A stretch of 28,479 bases of DNA from Candidatus Bathyarchaeota archaeon (GCA_018396565.1 JAGTQO010000010.1:1-28479), one strand, 5' to 3'; positions 15,987 to 23,249 are shown, numbered from the stretch's first letter. Numbers and translations: made by a program. Notes: generated by a model not told the origin, from the letters alone.

Positions 15987-16697
15987 TTACTCCCGTCTCA
16001 GAACATCTACTGTTCCGTCGGTCCTCCCGACATATACGAGGTCAGCGATCCCTATGAAGAGACCGACCTCAACTACGCCTGGAACCATTCTGATCTTTCT
16101 TTCAAGTGCAGATGGATCGTCTATGGATCCGAAATCAACGTCCAATATCATGTTTCCATTATCGGTTATCACCGGTCCAACCTTGCCTGCACCATGTCTG
16201 AGAGTAGGCCTACCGCCCATTCTCATGGCGGTGTGCATTACTACATCTACGGCGAAGGGCAATACCTCAACTGGGACAGGACCAACCTCACCGAGCTTCC
16301 TCACAAGTTTATCCTCACTGATTATGATAGCTACCTTCCTTGAATTTATGTCAATAACCTTCTCTCTAGCCAAGGCTCCTCCACCACCCTTGATCATATT
16401 CAATGTACGCAGCTCAACCTGATCAGCTCCATCTAAAGTCACATCCAAAGGCCTACCACCATCCATATGCTTCAACTTGAGGCCAAGTTGCCTTGAAAGG
16501 AACTCCACTTGGTAGGATGATGGGACGAAAGTTAAATTCAGATTCTCTCTATCGATCTTTTCCTTGAGCATGATTGTTGCTTGGGCTACAGCCCTACCGC
16601 TTCCAAGACCTATTACAAACCCGTCCTCAATCAGCTCCAAAACTCTTGACGACGCAGCCTTCACAGCTTCTTCATAACCCATCTGATACCCCACCAT
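15987..16697 (-). CDS. rpiA: Ribose-5-phosphate isomerase A
   Basis: 236 residues, the usual length. It interconverts ribose 5-phosphate and ribulose 5-phosphate. Conserved motifs are GLGSGRA (30-36), TLDGADQVE with the catalytic aspartates (87-95), and KGGGGALAREK (103-113) with the catalytic lysine and glutamate region. The C-terminal MVPGVVEVGLFIGIADLVYVG is typical. ATG at 16697 is used; Met6 (MGYEEAV) is an alternative start. It ends 10 bp before the convergent tRNA-Met. It follows the flavoprotein gene by 60 bp on the same strand. It could link pentose phosphate pools to the AMP pathway genes at 7530-11383, but it is not in their operon. Confidence 0.95.
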   Translation of the reverse strand: MVGYQMGYEEAVKAASSRVLELIEDGFVIGLGSGRAVAQATIMLKEKIDRENLNLTFVPSSYQVEFLSRQLGLKLKHMDGGRPLDVTLDGADQVELRTLNMIKGGGGALAREKVIDINSRKVAIIISEDKLVRKLGEVGPVPVEVLPFAVDVVMHTAMRMGGRPTLRHGAGKVGPVITDNGNMILDVDFGSIDDPSALERKIRMVPGVVEVGLFIGIADLVYVGRTDGTVDVLRRE

Positions 16698-16757
16698 GCA
16701 GACTCCTCCAGAATATTTATTGCTTTCCAGAAGTTCACCAACAAAATCGAGTCCCCA

Positions 16758-17951
16758 TCATGTTATAAGTGCCAAGAAACCTTCTGCGACGATTCTTGCT
16801 AGAAGGCTGATGTCATCCAACCTTCCCAGGGACCTCTTCAGTAAGTGAGGGATGATTGGTCCAATAACCCTGGACTGGTATGCGGTGTCTCCATAACTCT
16901 CAATAATACTCTTAATATCCCATTCAGACATCTTTCTGATGAGCCTATCAACCTCATCGTCTGTGAGACTATTCAGAATTCTTCTGACGAGCAATGTGGC
17001 TCGCAACTCTCTGCCGAAGGATCTAATCCACTCATCTTCATAGATTCTCAGCTCTCCTTTACTCATATCCATCTTATCCAAACATTTGATCGCTGTTTCT
17101 CCTGCGAGTTTAGCTGCCTTTAATCCAAAATATATTCCGCCTCCAGAGGTAGGCTTCACATGGCCTGCCGAATCACCAATAACCATGATGTTGTCCGCAT
17201 AAGATGGTGACATATATGGACCTGCAGGTTCGACGCCTGCAAGAACTTTCTCAACCTTGAAATCTCTGAGTCTACCACGGTCGATTAGCATTCTCATAAA
17301 TCTGTCAATGTATTGGTTTAGAGGCGAGGTTGCCATAGACCTTCGTATGCATAATCCAATCCTTGCCATATACTCCGACAACGGCACGATCCAGGCAAAG
17401 AATCCTGGAGCGAACATTCTGCCAAAATAGAGTTCCACCGAATCAGGAGATTCTACATGAATCCCAGAAATCTCGTACTGGATTCCTAGCAGTAAATCAC
17501 TCACAGGTCGTAGGCCAAACTTTCCAGGCAAGATCGGTGTGGCCCCCTCAGCATCTATTACAAGTCTAGACCTGAACCTTACAGGCGACCCATCCTTCCT
17601 AGCCTTCAAAATAATGTGGCTTTCAAACTCCCTCTCCACATCGTAGACTCTTGTTCTGAGAAATAGATCAGCGCCACAACAGCAGGCGAAGTCTGACAAT
17701 CTGGAGTCAAATAACTCCCTATCAATAATATATGAATCTACATTATCCTTTTTTACGTCTAACTCAACCCCTCCAGGTGAATACAGTTTAGCTGCCTTGA
17801 CAGAGTTCAATATGGAGTCTCTGGGTAGGTTGAACTCTCTGAAAGCGTGAATACTCAATTTCCCAGTGCAGTGGCATGGTCTCCCAACCGTGTCATGTTC
17901 CTCACAGAGAATTGTCTTGAAACCTTTCTTAGCTACTATGCTGGCAACCAT
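16758..17951 (-). CDS. Geranylgeranyl-reductase-family FAD oxidoreductase; true N-terminus extends upstream
   Basis: 397 residues from the first ATG, but that start removes the FAD-binding glycine motif. The same frame continues upstream as CDVLVVGAGPAGS just before the Met, with no stop until 18032. No ATG, GTG or TTG occurs there. A GGAGG at 18009-18013 directly abuts a CTG (18006-18008) and precedes an ATA (18003-18005), so a rare start codon or a lost start is likely. Other marks: PCHCTGKLS (25-33) near the FAD site and GDSAGHVKPTSGGGIYFGL (about 255-273), both typical of geranylgeranyl reductases that saturate archaeal membrane lipids. A different flavin-dependent reductase of the same superfamily is possible. 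It precedes rpiA. Confidence 0.8.
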   Translation of the reverse strand: MVASIVAKKGFKTILCEEHDTVGRPCHCTGKLSIHAFREFNLPRDSILNSVKAAKLYSPGGVELDVKKDNVDSYIIDRELFDSRLSDFACCCGADLFLRTRVYDVEREFESHIILKARKDGSPVRFRSRLVIDAEGATPILPGKFGLRPVSDLLLGIQYEISGIHVESPDSVELYFGRMFAPGFFAWIVPLSEYMARIGLCIRRSMATSPLNQYIDRFMRMLIDRGRLRDFKVEKVLAGVEPAGPYMSPSYADNIMVIGDSAGHVKPTSGGGIYFGLKAAKLAGETAIKCLDKMDMSKGELRIYEDEWIRSFGRELRATLLVRRILNSLTDDEVDRLIRKMSEWDIKSIIESYGDTAYQSRVIGPIIPHLLKRSLGRLDDISLLARIVAEGFLALIT

Positions 17952-18023
17952 AGATCCGGCGGGGCCGGCTCCAACAACCAGAACGTCGCAAGTGTAGAAT
18001 CCTATCAGCCTCCAAACTTGCTC

Positions 18024-18029
18024 AAAAAA
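18024..18029 (-). terminator. T6 run after tRNA-Thr(GGU)
   Basis: Six T residues on the minus strand, about 64 bases after the tRNA 3' end and just upstream of the flavoprotein frame. A likely terminator for the tRNA transcript. Confidence 0.4.
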
Positions 18030-18092
18030 CTATTACATTCCTTTGATTCGAAGAGAAATTTTAAGCTCACCCTCAATGTTGACTTTTTGTGG

Positions 18093-18198
18093 AGCCCCGG
18101 ACGGGTTTCGAACCCGTGACCTTTGACTCTTTGTTGAGTCTACCAAGCCAACGCTCTCTGCTGTCCACCGGCATCTAACCAGGCTGAGCTACCGGGGC
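18093..18198 (-). tRNA. tRNA-Thr(GGU) with two introns, one in the D-arm
   Basis: Acceptor GCCCCGG/CCGGGGC and T-arm are the same as in the other tRNA-Thr. The D-stem closes (GCTC/GAGC) only if 18155-18173 (19 nt, between positions 23 and 24) is removed. The anticodon arm TTGGC-TTGGTAA-GTCAA needs 18129-18140 (12 nt, at 37/38) removed; the 5' part of this intron pairs with the exon (GACTC/GAGTC). The anticodon GGT is at 18142-18144. Mature length 75 nt, discriminator U, CCA encoded (18090-18092). Splice points are inferred from folding. Confidence 0.85.
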
Positions 18199-18399
18199 TC
18201 ATCTAAAATAAACTTACTCATAGTTATATTCATTACTTTATAGTTCATCATAACCCATCGAGATACAAGATATTAGACGTTATAATCCAAAGATGCTGAG
18301 TTCCACATTCGGCCAAATATTCATGTTATCAGTGGAAAGGCTTAAGTGTATAACTTGAGACTACAATAATAAAACATATGTGAATGTGGAGGAAAAAAA

Positions 18400-19242
18400 T
18401 TGGTTAAGCAATGTTCAAGCTGTGGAGCAGCCAACAGAGACGATGCAACATTCTGCTCAAGCTGTGGAGCATCATTCGCCGCTCCTGCAGTGAAACCTGT
18501 CCCATCAGTGAAGGTTGTTCGTCCTGCAGTACCATCTGTCCCCTATAGGGTTCCACCCCCAGGAATGTGTTACTACCATCCGAATCTTCCGGCCCAGTAC
18601 ATATGCAGTAGGTGTGGGAGGGCTATATGCAGAGATGATGCGCGATTCTATGGCGACTTAGTCTTATGTCCACAATGCTATGCTGGAATAGTTCCCGTAA
18701 CAGTCCCAACATATCCGACGGCATACCCAACAGGATATCCAACAGCCTATCCGGCGCAGTATCCGGCACCGCCACCAACACCGACTATGCCCATGGGTGC
18801 ACCAATGGGTCCGCCGCCAGCTATTCCAGGACCGCCGCCTGGAATGGTTCCAGTCCCATTCCTGCCACCTAGGCCGAGTGCCCTATGGGGCTTCATCCTG
18901 TCACTGGTAGCTGGTATAGTTACCATAATAGCTGGTGCGGCAGCCACCGCAATCCTATACGCAAACTTGCCACTGGTTCCAGCATGGTTAGCACCATACT
19001 GGCTGGCTTTCCTAGGAGTCGGCCTGTTGCTAGGTCTAGTTGTAGTTCTTGGATCATTCCTGATACGTCTAGGATACACGACGCTTGGAGGCATCATTGC
19101 ATTCGTATTCTCCCTGGCCAACATCTACTTAGCACTGCTCATAATGGTGCCTACGACATGGGTATATCTACCGATCGCAGCAGGCATAGTCGCACTGGTA
19201 CTTGGAATGGTCGGCGGAATACTAGGCATACTCGGAAAATAA
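18400..19242 (+). CDS. Zinc-ribbon, B-box-like zinc-finger, proline-rich membrane protein
   Basis: 280 residues. A zinc ribbon has C5, C8, C19, C22. A second, paired zinc module has C57, H60, C69, C72, C77, D80, C90, C93 in the order C-x2-H-x8-C-x2-C-x4-C-x2-D-x9-C-x2-C, a B-box/treble-clef-like arrangement. A Pro/Tyr-rich linker (100-158) contains five YPT/YPA repeats. About four membrane helices follow (160-190, 200-223, 228-250, 255-279). The zinc parts probably face the cytoplasm. The same two zinc modules recur in the soluble protein at 22828-23226, at the other end of the ubiquitin-like cassette. TTG at 18400 is fixed by TGGAGGA (18387-18393), 6-7 bases upstream. The function is unknown; a membrane adaptor for the cassette is a guess. 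Confidence 0.82.
   Translation: MVKQCSSCGAANRDDATFCSSCGASFAAPAVKPVPSVKVVRPAVPSVPYRVPPPGMCYYHPNLPAQYICSRCGRAICRDDARFYGDLVLCPQCYAGIVPVTVPTYPTAYPTGYPTAYPAQYPAPPPTPTMPMGAPMGPPPAIPGPPPGMVPVPFLPPRPSALWGFILSLVAGIVTIIAGAAATAILYANLPLVPAWLAPYWLAFLGVGLLLGLVVVLGSFLIRLGYTTLGGIIAFVFSLANIYLALLIMVPTTWVYLPIAAGIVALVLGMVGGILGILGK
18709..18768 (+). repeat. Five imperfect 12-bp tandem repeats
   Basis: Units ACATATCCGACG, GCATACCCAACA, GGATATCCAACA, GCCTATCCGGCG and CAGTATCCGGCA encode TYPT, AYPT, GYPT, AYPA and QYPA in the linker of the zinc-finger membrane protein. Confidence 0.8.
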
Positions 19243-19255
19243 ACCTCCCTACCCC

Positions 19256-19260
19256 TTTTT
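19256..19260 (+). terminator. T-run after the zinc-finger membrane protein gene
   Basis: CCCCTTTTT lies within 18 bases of the stop at 19242, a typical archaeal terminator position. Confidence 0.4.
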
Positions 19261-19285
19261 ACCTTCGTAAGTCTCTGGAGGCACG

Positions 19286-19381
19286 ATGGTGCCATACTCC
19301 AGTATATTAGCTGAGGCTATGAGAAAGATGATAAAACATGCCGAAAGAGTCTGGATTGACATGTCCTCAACATCCCAATAA
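19286..19381 (+). CDS. Possible 31-residue small protein
   Basis: ATG at 19286 is preceded by GGAGG (19277-19281) with a 4-base gap. The frame reads MVPYSSILAEAMRKMIKHAE, then RVWIDMSSTSQ, and ends in TAA. The middle could form an amphipathic helix. The next gene starts 21 bases later with its own GGAGG, so the arrangement is operon-like. No family is recognised. Length alone makes chance plausible; the ribosome site is the main support. Confidence 0.35.
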   Translation: MVPYSSILAEAMRKMIKHAERVWIDMSSTSQ

Positions 19382-19402
19382 GTAGAACGGAGGATAGGTT
19401 CT

Positions 19403-20680
19403 GTGAATATAGAAGACTCAATTGAAGGGGAGATCAACGGTGAGATGGTGAGCCTACTTGGGGCAGGAGAACTTCTGGATCAAAATGTTCCTACACCAAC
19501 ACCTTTAGAGTCGACTCCGCATTCAGGCTCATACGGAGTATACTCTAAAACTTTGCCTCAAACACAAACCAGCCATAAACTGTCAAGCGGATACTATCCC
19601 CCACCGAGACCCAGACCGGCTCCGACATACTATCCCAGGCCGAGTAGACAGCCCTTAAGAATCTTGCTTCTTGTAATCCTTTTTGCAGGTCTACTCTTAA
19701 CATCGACAGCCCTGATATTCCTGTCTATTTATAGGCCGCCAGGCATAACGCATACGCCTGTAGTTCAAGGGTTAGCCAACAGTCCTGTGAGCTTGAACGC
19801 AACCATCGTTGGTGGCGGAACATGGCTGCAGAACGCAACCCTCCACTATAATGTTGTCGATGAGGGTGTTTGGAAGAAGAAACTTATGGAGCTTCCCCCT
19901 GCCGGAGTCCAGCCATATGTAGCTGTGATACCGGGTTCTGAGGTGACCTCAGATATCACCTACTACATTGAGGCAGTGAACTCTCTAGGCCTATCCACAA
20001 ACACTAGGGCATACTTCATACAGGTTAAGAACTTCAACATTTCAATCGAGGCTAAGAGACTCGTCTTCTCAGCAGGCTACGGAAACAACACAGTTGTAAC
20101 CGTTGGATCGCTCAGAGGCTTCAATTCACCGGTGTCCCTCGCAATAACAGGATTGCCTTCAGGGGTCACGGCGACATTCAATCCTCCAACGGTCACCCCG
20201 CCGTCGGATGGACTGGCCTCTTCAACATTGACTCTATCCTCCGCAGCCTCAGCACCGCCAGGAATATACACGGTGACTGTGACCGGTTGGAGTGGAAACC
20301 TTACGCATACAAGTACCTTGACCATAAAGGTGAACCCTCCAAGAGACTTCGACATATCTGCAACACCAACATCCATAGAGATAAGGCGTGGGTCAGCCGC
20401 ATATTACAATGTCACTCTGACAGCGAGGAACGGCTATAGTGGTGATGTCAACCTCCAAGTCTCAGGCCTGCCCGCAGGAGGATTCGGAGGCATCAAATAC
20501 ACCTTCACAACATACAGGAACACCACAAGCCTTTCAGGGACAGTTCAGAGGCTTGTGCTCGTCATATCGACGACGGCACTATCTCCACTCGGAACCTTCA
20601 ATCTAACCATAACAGCTACAGATGGTGTCCTGACACACACCACGGAGGTCGCTCTGAACGTGAGACCTGAATTTGGGTAA
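19403..20680 (+). CDS. Membrane-anchored Ig-like surface protein
   Basis: 425 residues with a type II-like layout. A polar, Pro/Tyr-rich N-terminal segment (1-83, with SSGYYPPPRPRPAPTYYPRP at 61-80) is followed by one membrane helix (86-109). The large outer part has a fibronectin-like domain (about 115-215, with YYIEAVNSLGLST) and two further beta-sandwich repeats. These start NFNISIEAKR and DFDISATPTSIEI and share the pattern GLP(S/A)G...T(V/L)T. Several N-x-S/T sites are present. GTG at 19403 follows GGAGG at 19389-19393. The N-terminal part is like the Pro/Tyr-rich linker of the preceding protein. The gene ends 47 bp before the ubiquitin-like gene. Its role is unknown; it may be a substrate or receptor on the same operon by chance or design. 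Confidence 0.75.
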   Translation: MNIEDSIEGEINGEMVSLLGAGELLDQNVPTPTPLESTPHSGSYGVYSKTLPQTQTSHKLSSGYYPPPRPRPAPTYYPRPSRQPLRILLLVILFAGLLLTSTALIFLSIYRPPGITHTPVVQGLANSPVSLNATIVGGGTWLQNATLHYNVVDEGVWKKKLMELPPAGVQPYVAVIPGSEVTSDITYYIEAVNSLGLSTNTRAYFIQVKNFNISIEAKRLVFSAGYGNNTVVTVGSLRGFNSPVSLAITGLPSGVTATFNPPTVTPPSDGLASSTLTLSSAASAPPGIYTVTVTGWSGNLTHTSTLTIKVNPPRDFDISATPTSIEIRRGSAAYYNVTLTARNGYSGDVNLQVSGLPAGGFGGIKYTFTTYRNTTSLSGTVQRLVLVISTTALSPLGTFNLTITATDGVLTHTTEVALNVRPEFG

Positions 20681-20709
20681 GGTTTATGTTCATGGTAACG
20701 ACTCATTCT

Positions 20710-20717
20710 GGAGGTGA
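20710..20717 (+). promoter_or_regulatory. Strong Shine-Dalgarno site before the ubiquitin-like gene
   Basis: GGAGGTGA matches the archaeal anti-Shine-Dalgarno over eight bases, ten bases ahead of ATG 20728. It is the best ribosome site in the cassette; the following E2 and E1 genes start with TTG and weaker sites. A TATA-like GGTTTATGTT at 20682-20691 may add an internal promoter. Confidence 0.6.
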
Positions 20718-20727
20718 GTGAAAAACC

Positions 20728-20970
20728 ATGAAACTATTCATTCAGGCACCGATAGGACCTCAGTCTGGACTTGCAGAGATAGATGTTCTACCAGACCATA
20801 CGATAAGCGAGATAAAGCAGCAGGTCTGCAACTCATTCGGGATAGACCAGTCAACAGTAGCCCTAATGTATGGTGGGGTCATATTGGATGACAGTATCAC
20901 AGTAGCTGCTGCTGGGATACCTGAAAACGCTCAACTTGCATTGATGCCATATAACATCATCGGCGGTTAA
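20728..20970 (+). CDS. Ubiquitin-like protein ending in Gly-Gly
   Basis: 80 residues that align with ubiquitin over the whole length. MKLFIQAP and LAEIDVLPDHTISEIKQQV correspond to the first two strands and the helix. ALMYGGVILDDSITVAAAG corresponds to the LIFAGKQLEDGRTLSDYN region. The final strand AQLALMPY is followed by NIIGG. The chain ends exactly at Gly79-Gly80, so no processing protease would be needed before E1 activation. Only two lysines occur, K2 and K30; K30 falls at the place of ubiquitin K27. The ATG has a strong ribosome site. Directly downstream come an E2-like gene (3-base gap) and an E1-like gene, which makes use as a protein modifier very likely. Sulfur-carrier use (ThiS/MoaD/SAMP-like) is the alternative, but an E2 argues against it. 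Confidence 0.9.
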   Translation: MKLFIQAPIGPQSGLAEIDVLPDHTISEIKQQVCNSFGIDQSTVALMYGGVILDDSITVAAAGIPENAQLALMPYNIIGG

Positions 20971-20973
20971 ATT

Positions 20974-21555
20974 TTGAATATCCCCCTACTCTACAAGGAG
21001 AAGAGTTTCCTAAACCATCAGTTTCCAACAGTAGCAGCCCTCAATGACCCGCCCACCATATATGAGGGTATGCTCAGATGTGAGAAGGGGGAAGTGAAGA
21101 GGCTCGCCGATAAGAAGATCTGGCCTTTCACAGAATATGTTCAATGGCAGAGGTTCAGGTTTGAGTTGCCTCCGGAATATCCATTGAAGCCTCCCCTGGT
21201 AACTTGGCTCACAGAGGTTGGACATCCAAACATAGTTCCAAACATTCCAGGAGCAGTATGCGTGTCGATGATAGGTGAGAATTGGAGGCCTAACCTGAAA
21301 CTGGTCTCAGTAGTCAATGCCCTATACTACCTTCTGTCAGATCCAAACCCTAACAATGTCTTCGACCACCCAAAATGTTTGGAGGCTGCCAAGATATGTA
21401 GAGAGCATGGCTTCCCAAAGATGCGTAGGAATTTGGGAGCCCATGAATCTGACACGGCAAAGTTTAATATCATACCGGTCCCGGCATTTTCAGGGCGGGA
21501 AGCTCAGACAGGAGACATTGTCAAATTCACTATCCTAAGGCCTTACAAGCCTTAA
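20974..21555 (+). CDS. E2-like ubiquitin-conjugating enzyme
   Basis: 193 residues with a UBC fold. FRFELPPEYPLKPPLVTW (61-78) is the typical E2 strand and PxxPP region. HPNIVPN (84-90) contains the HPN motif whose Asn supports catalysis. The candidate active-site cysteine is C96 in GAVCVSM, followed by W104 and the helix LVSVVNALYYLLSDPNPNNV (110-129), which matches the LLSDPNP signature of eukaryotic E2s. About 60 residues follow beyond the E2 core (DHPKCLEAAK to RPYKP), longer than a minimal UBC. It would accept the Gly-Gly protein from the E1-like enzyme as a thioester on C96. TTG at 20974 is used, three bases after the stop of the modifier gene; initiation probably relies on coupling. Confidence 0.9.
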   Translation: MNIPLLYKEKSFLNHQFPTVAALNDPPTIYEGMLRCEKGEVKRLADKKIWPFTEYVQWQRFRFELPPEYPLKPPLVTWLTEVGHPNIVPNIPGAVCVSMIGENWRPNLKLVSVVNALYYLLSDPNPNNVFDHPKCLEAAKICREHGFPKMRRNLGAHESDTAKFNIIPVPAFSGREAQTGDIVKFTILRPYKP

Positions 21556-21573
21556 ATTTTTGAAGGGCAATTC

Positions 21574-22815
21574 TTGAAGGTCACAGCGAAAATTCCGTCC
21601 GTGAAGGAGATAGAGATCGAAGTCAGACCCAACATAACGGTTGATGAGCTGAAGAGACTTATATGTGAAAGGTTAGGTCTCGAACCTGAACTTACAAATA
21701 TTCTCCTCGACGGTAAACCGTTAAAGGAGAGCACCCCGCTATCAAAGTATAGAAAAAGCTCCTTGAATCTTGAGGTTGACTACTTATGGTCTAGGCAACT
21801 CATCCTCTGGGATATTCAGGGCCAAGCTGCTTTGAACAGATCTAAAGTCTTGATCGCTGGGGCGGGGGCTGTTGGAAACGAGGTTGCAAAGAATCTTGCC
21901 ATGCTCGGAGTTGGAAGACTGATCATAGTCGACTATGATACTGTTGAAGTATCGAACCTGAGCAGGATGATATTCTTCAGCAAGGAAGATTCTGGAAAAC
22001 CCAAATCCACTGTTCTAGCGGAGGCTTTACATCGCAAATACCCCCACATAGAAGTCACAGCTATTCAAGGTCGACTTGAAAAAATCCCCCTCAAAACATT
22101 CTTGGATTCAGATATAATTTTGAGTTCTCTAGATAACTTCGCATCCAGAGCATTTCTAACCTCAATCTCCCGAAGGTATATGGTGCCTATGGTAGACGCA
22201 GGTGTGATGGGATACCAGTGCAGAGTACAATCATATATTCCTCCGAATGACCCGTGCTTGGCATGTCCTATACCTCCAAACCAATATGGCAGGATGCTTG
22301 GACTTAGAAATCCATGCGATGCACCTGTTGAGGATGCTAAGGTTCCTTCCCTATCTACCTCCATATCTTTAGTAGCCTCGCTGCAGAGTCATGAAGCAGT
22401 CAAAATTATTCTAGGTTACAGAACATATCTTGAAGAGGGGAGGTGGCCTGAGGCTACAGGTGAACCTATGAGGGGAATATGGATAGCTGACGTCAAACAT
22501 AACAAATACTCCATAGTCAAACTCTCAAGGAATAAGGAGTGCGTCATCTGTGGAGAGCACGGTGAAGCCAAAGACACCGTTATGAGGCTTGATGTTCCCT
22601 TGAAGATCTTCGAATCGACCAGTCGAGACAGAGTCTTCAAGAAAATACTTCCCGACTTTGAAGAGATGCATATATTCAAACTTTCAAGATTGGGGATTAC
22701 CCCTATAGGTGAAGTCAATCTTCTGAAGAAGGAATTGAGGAGGGGAGACTATTTACGAGTTACTTTTAAAAGAAGGGCCGGTGAATATAATGAGGCTATC
22801 ATCAAACTGATTTAG
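21574..22815 (+). CDS. E1-like activating enzyme with N-terminal ubiquitin-like domain
   Basis: 413 residues. Residues 1-69 form a ubiquitin-like domain (ITVDELKRLICERLGLEPEL, then ILLDGKPLKESTPLSKY) without a Gly-Gly end, so likely a docking module. Residues about 72-330 are a ThiF/MoeB/E1 adenylation domain: GAGAVG (96-101), D120 and D122 in IIVDYDTVEVSNLSR (N128, R131), K142/K144 in GKPKS, and D187 in SSLDN. Zinc ligands are CLAC (228, 231) and CVIC (323, 326). C248 in NPCDAP is the best candidate for the thioester cysteine. Residues 335-413 could be an E2-binding ubiquitin-fold domain; this is inferred from position and length only. It should adenylate the modifier at 20728-20970 and pass it to the E2 at 20974-21555. 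TTG at 21574 follows GAAGGG. Confidence 0.9.
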   Translation: MKVTAKIPSVKEIEIEVRPNITVDELKRLICERLGLEPELTNILLDGKPLKESTPLSKYRKSSLNLEVDYLWSRQLILWDIQGQAALNRSKVLIAGAGAVGNEVAKNLAMLGVGRLIIVDYDTVEVSNLSRMIFFSKEDSGKPKSTVLAEALHRKYPHIEVTAIQGRLEKIPLKTFLDSDIILSSLDNFASRAFLTSISRRYMVPMVDAGVMGYQCRVQSYIPPNDPCLACPIPPNQYGRMLGLRNPCDAPVEDAKVPSLSTSISLVASLQSHEAVKIILGYRTYLEEGRWPEATGEPMRGIWIADVKHNKYSIVKLSRNKECVICGEHGEAKDTVMRLDVPLKIFESTSRDRVFKKILPDFEEMHIFKLSRLGITPIGEVNLLKKELRRGDYLRVTFKRRAGEYNEAIIKLI

Positions 22816-22827
22816 GAGAGTGAAGAT

Positions 22828-23226
22828 TTGCCGACTTGCCCAAAATGCGGTAAAGCAAACCCCAAACGGGCGAAGTTCTGTTACGACTGTGGTAGTCCGA
22901 TGCATCCACCCCCTATTGAAGCCCAACCAGCACAGCCGGCAGGCCAAGTCACCGCTCCATCAATCCAGATCCCTAAGCCTGCACCGACCGTCAGGGTCAT
23001 CACTCCACCCAGGGTGGCGCCCCCTATTCAGCCACCCCAAGGAAGAACTGTATCTATGAGGGTGCCGTCAATGGGCACATGCAGTTACCACAGAGATCTC
23101 TCTGCAACATATATATGTAGCAGGTGTAGCCGCCAGATCTGCAAGGCTTGCGCCAGATTCTACTACAACATGGTCTTCTGTCCGCAATGCTATGGGATGT
23201 CGGTTCCGCAACCCCGTTACTGGTGA
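22828..23226 (+). CDS. Zinc-ribbon plus B-box-like zinc-finger protein
   Basis: 132 residues. A zinc ribbon has C4, C7, C18, C21. After a Pro-rich linker (26-72) comes a paired zinc module with C85, H88, C97, C100, C105, C108, C118, C121 (C-x2-H-x8-C-x2-C-x4-C-x2-C-x9-C-x2-C). It is a soluble version of the N-terminal part of the membrane protein at 18400-19242, with all eight ligands kept. Four ligand pairs are reminiscent of RING or B-box cross-brace folds, but spacing differs from a classical RING. TTG at 22828 follows AGGAGAG, 12 bases after the E1 stop, so it belongs to the same operon. A role as E3-like adaptor is possible but unproven; such zinc fingers are also common in unrelated proteins. 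Confidence 0.8.
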   Translation: MPTCPKCGKANPKRAKFCYDCGSPMHPPPIEAQPAQPAGQVTAPSIQIPKPAPTVRVITPPRVAPPIQPPQGRTVSMRVPSMGTCSYHRDLSATYICSRCSRQICKACARFYYNMVFCPQCYGMSVPQPRYW

Positions 23227-23249
23227 CTCTGTCTCCAACTCAACCTTCT

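Noticed and set aside
18709..18768. Short tandem repeats considered as a CRISPR or other array
   Set aside because: Units are 12 bp without spacers and encode a YPT-type linker in frame, so they are protein-coding repeats.
22828..23226. Classical RING E3 ligase
   Set aside because: The eight ligands occur in four pairs, but spacing (x8, x4, x9) and His position do not match RING; kept as B-box-like.
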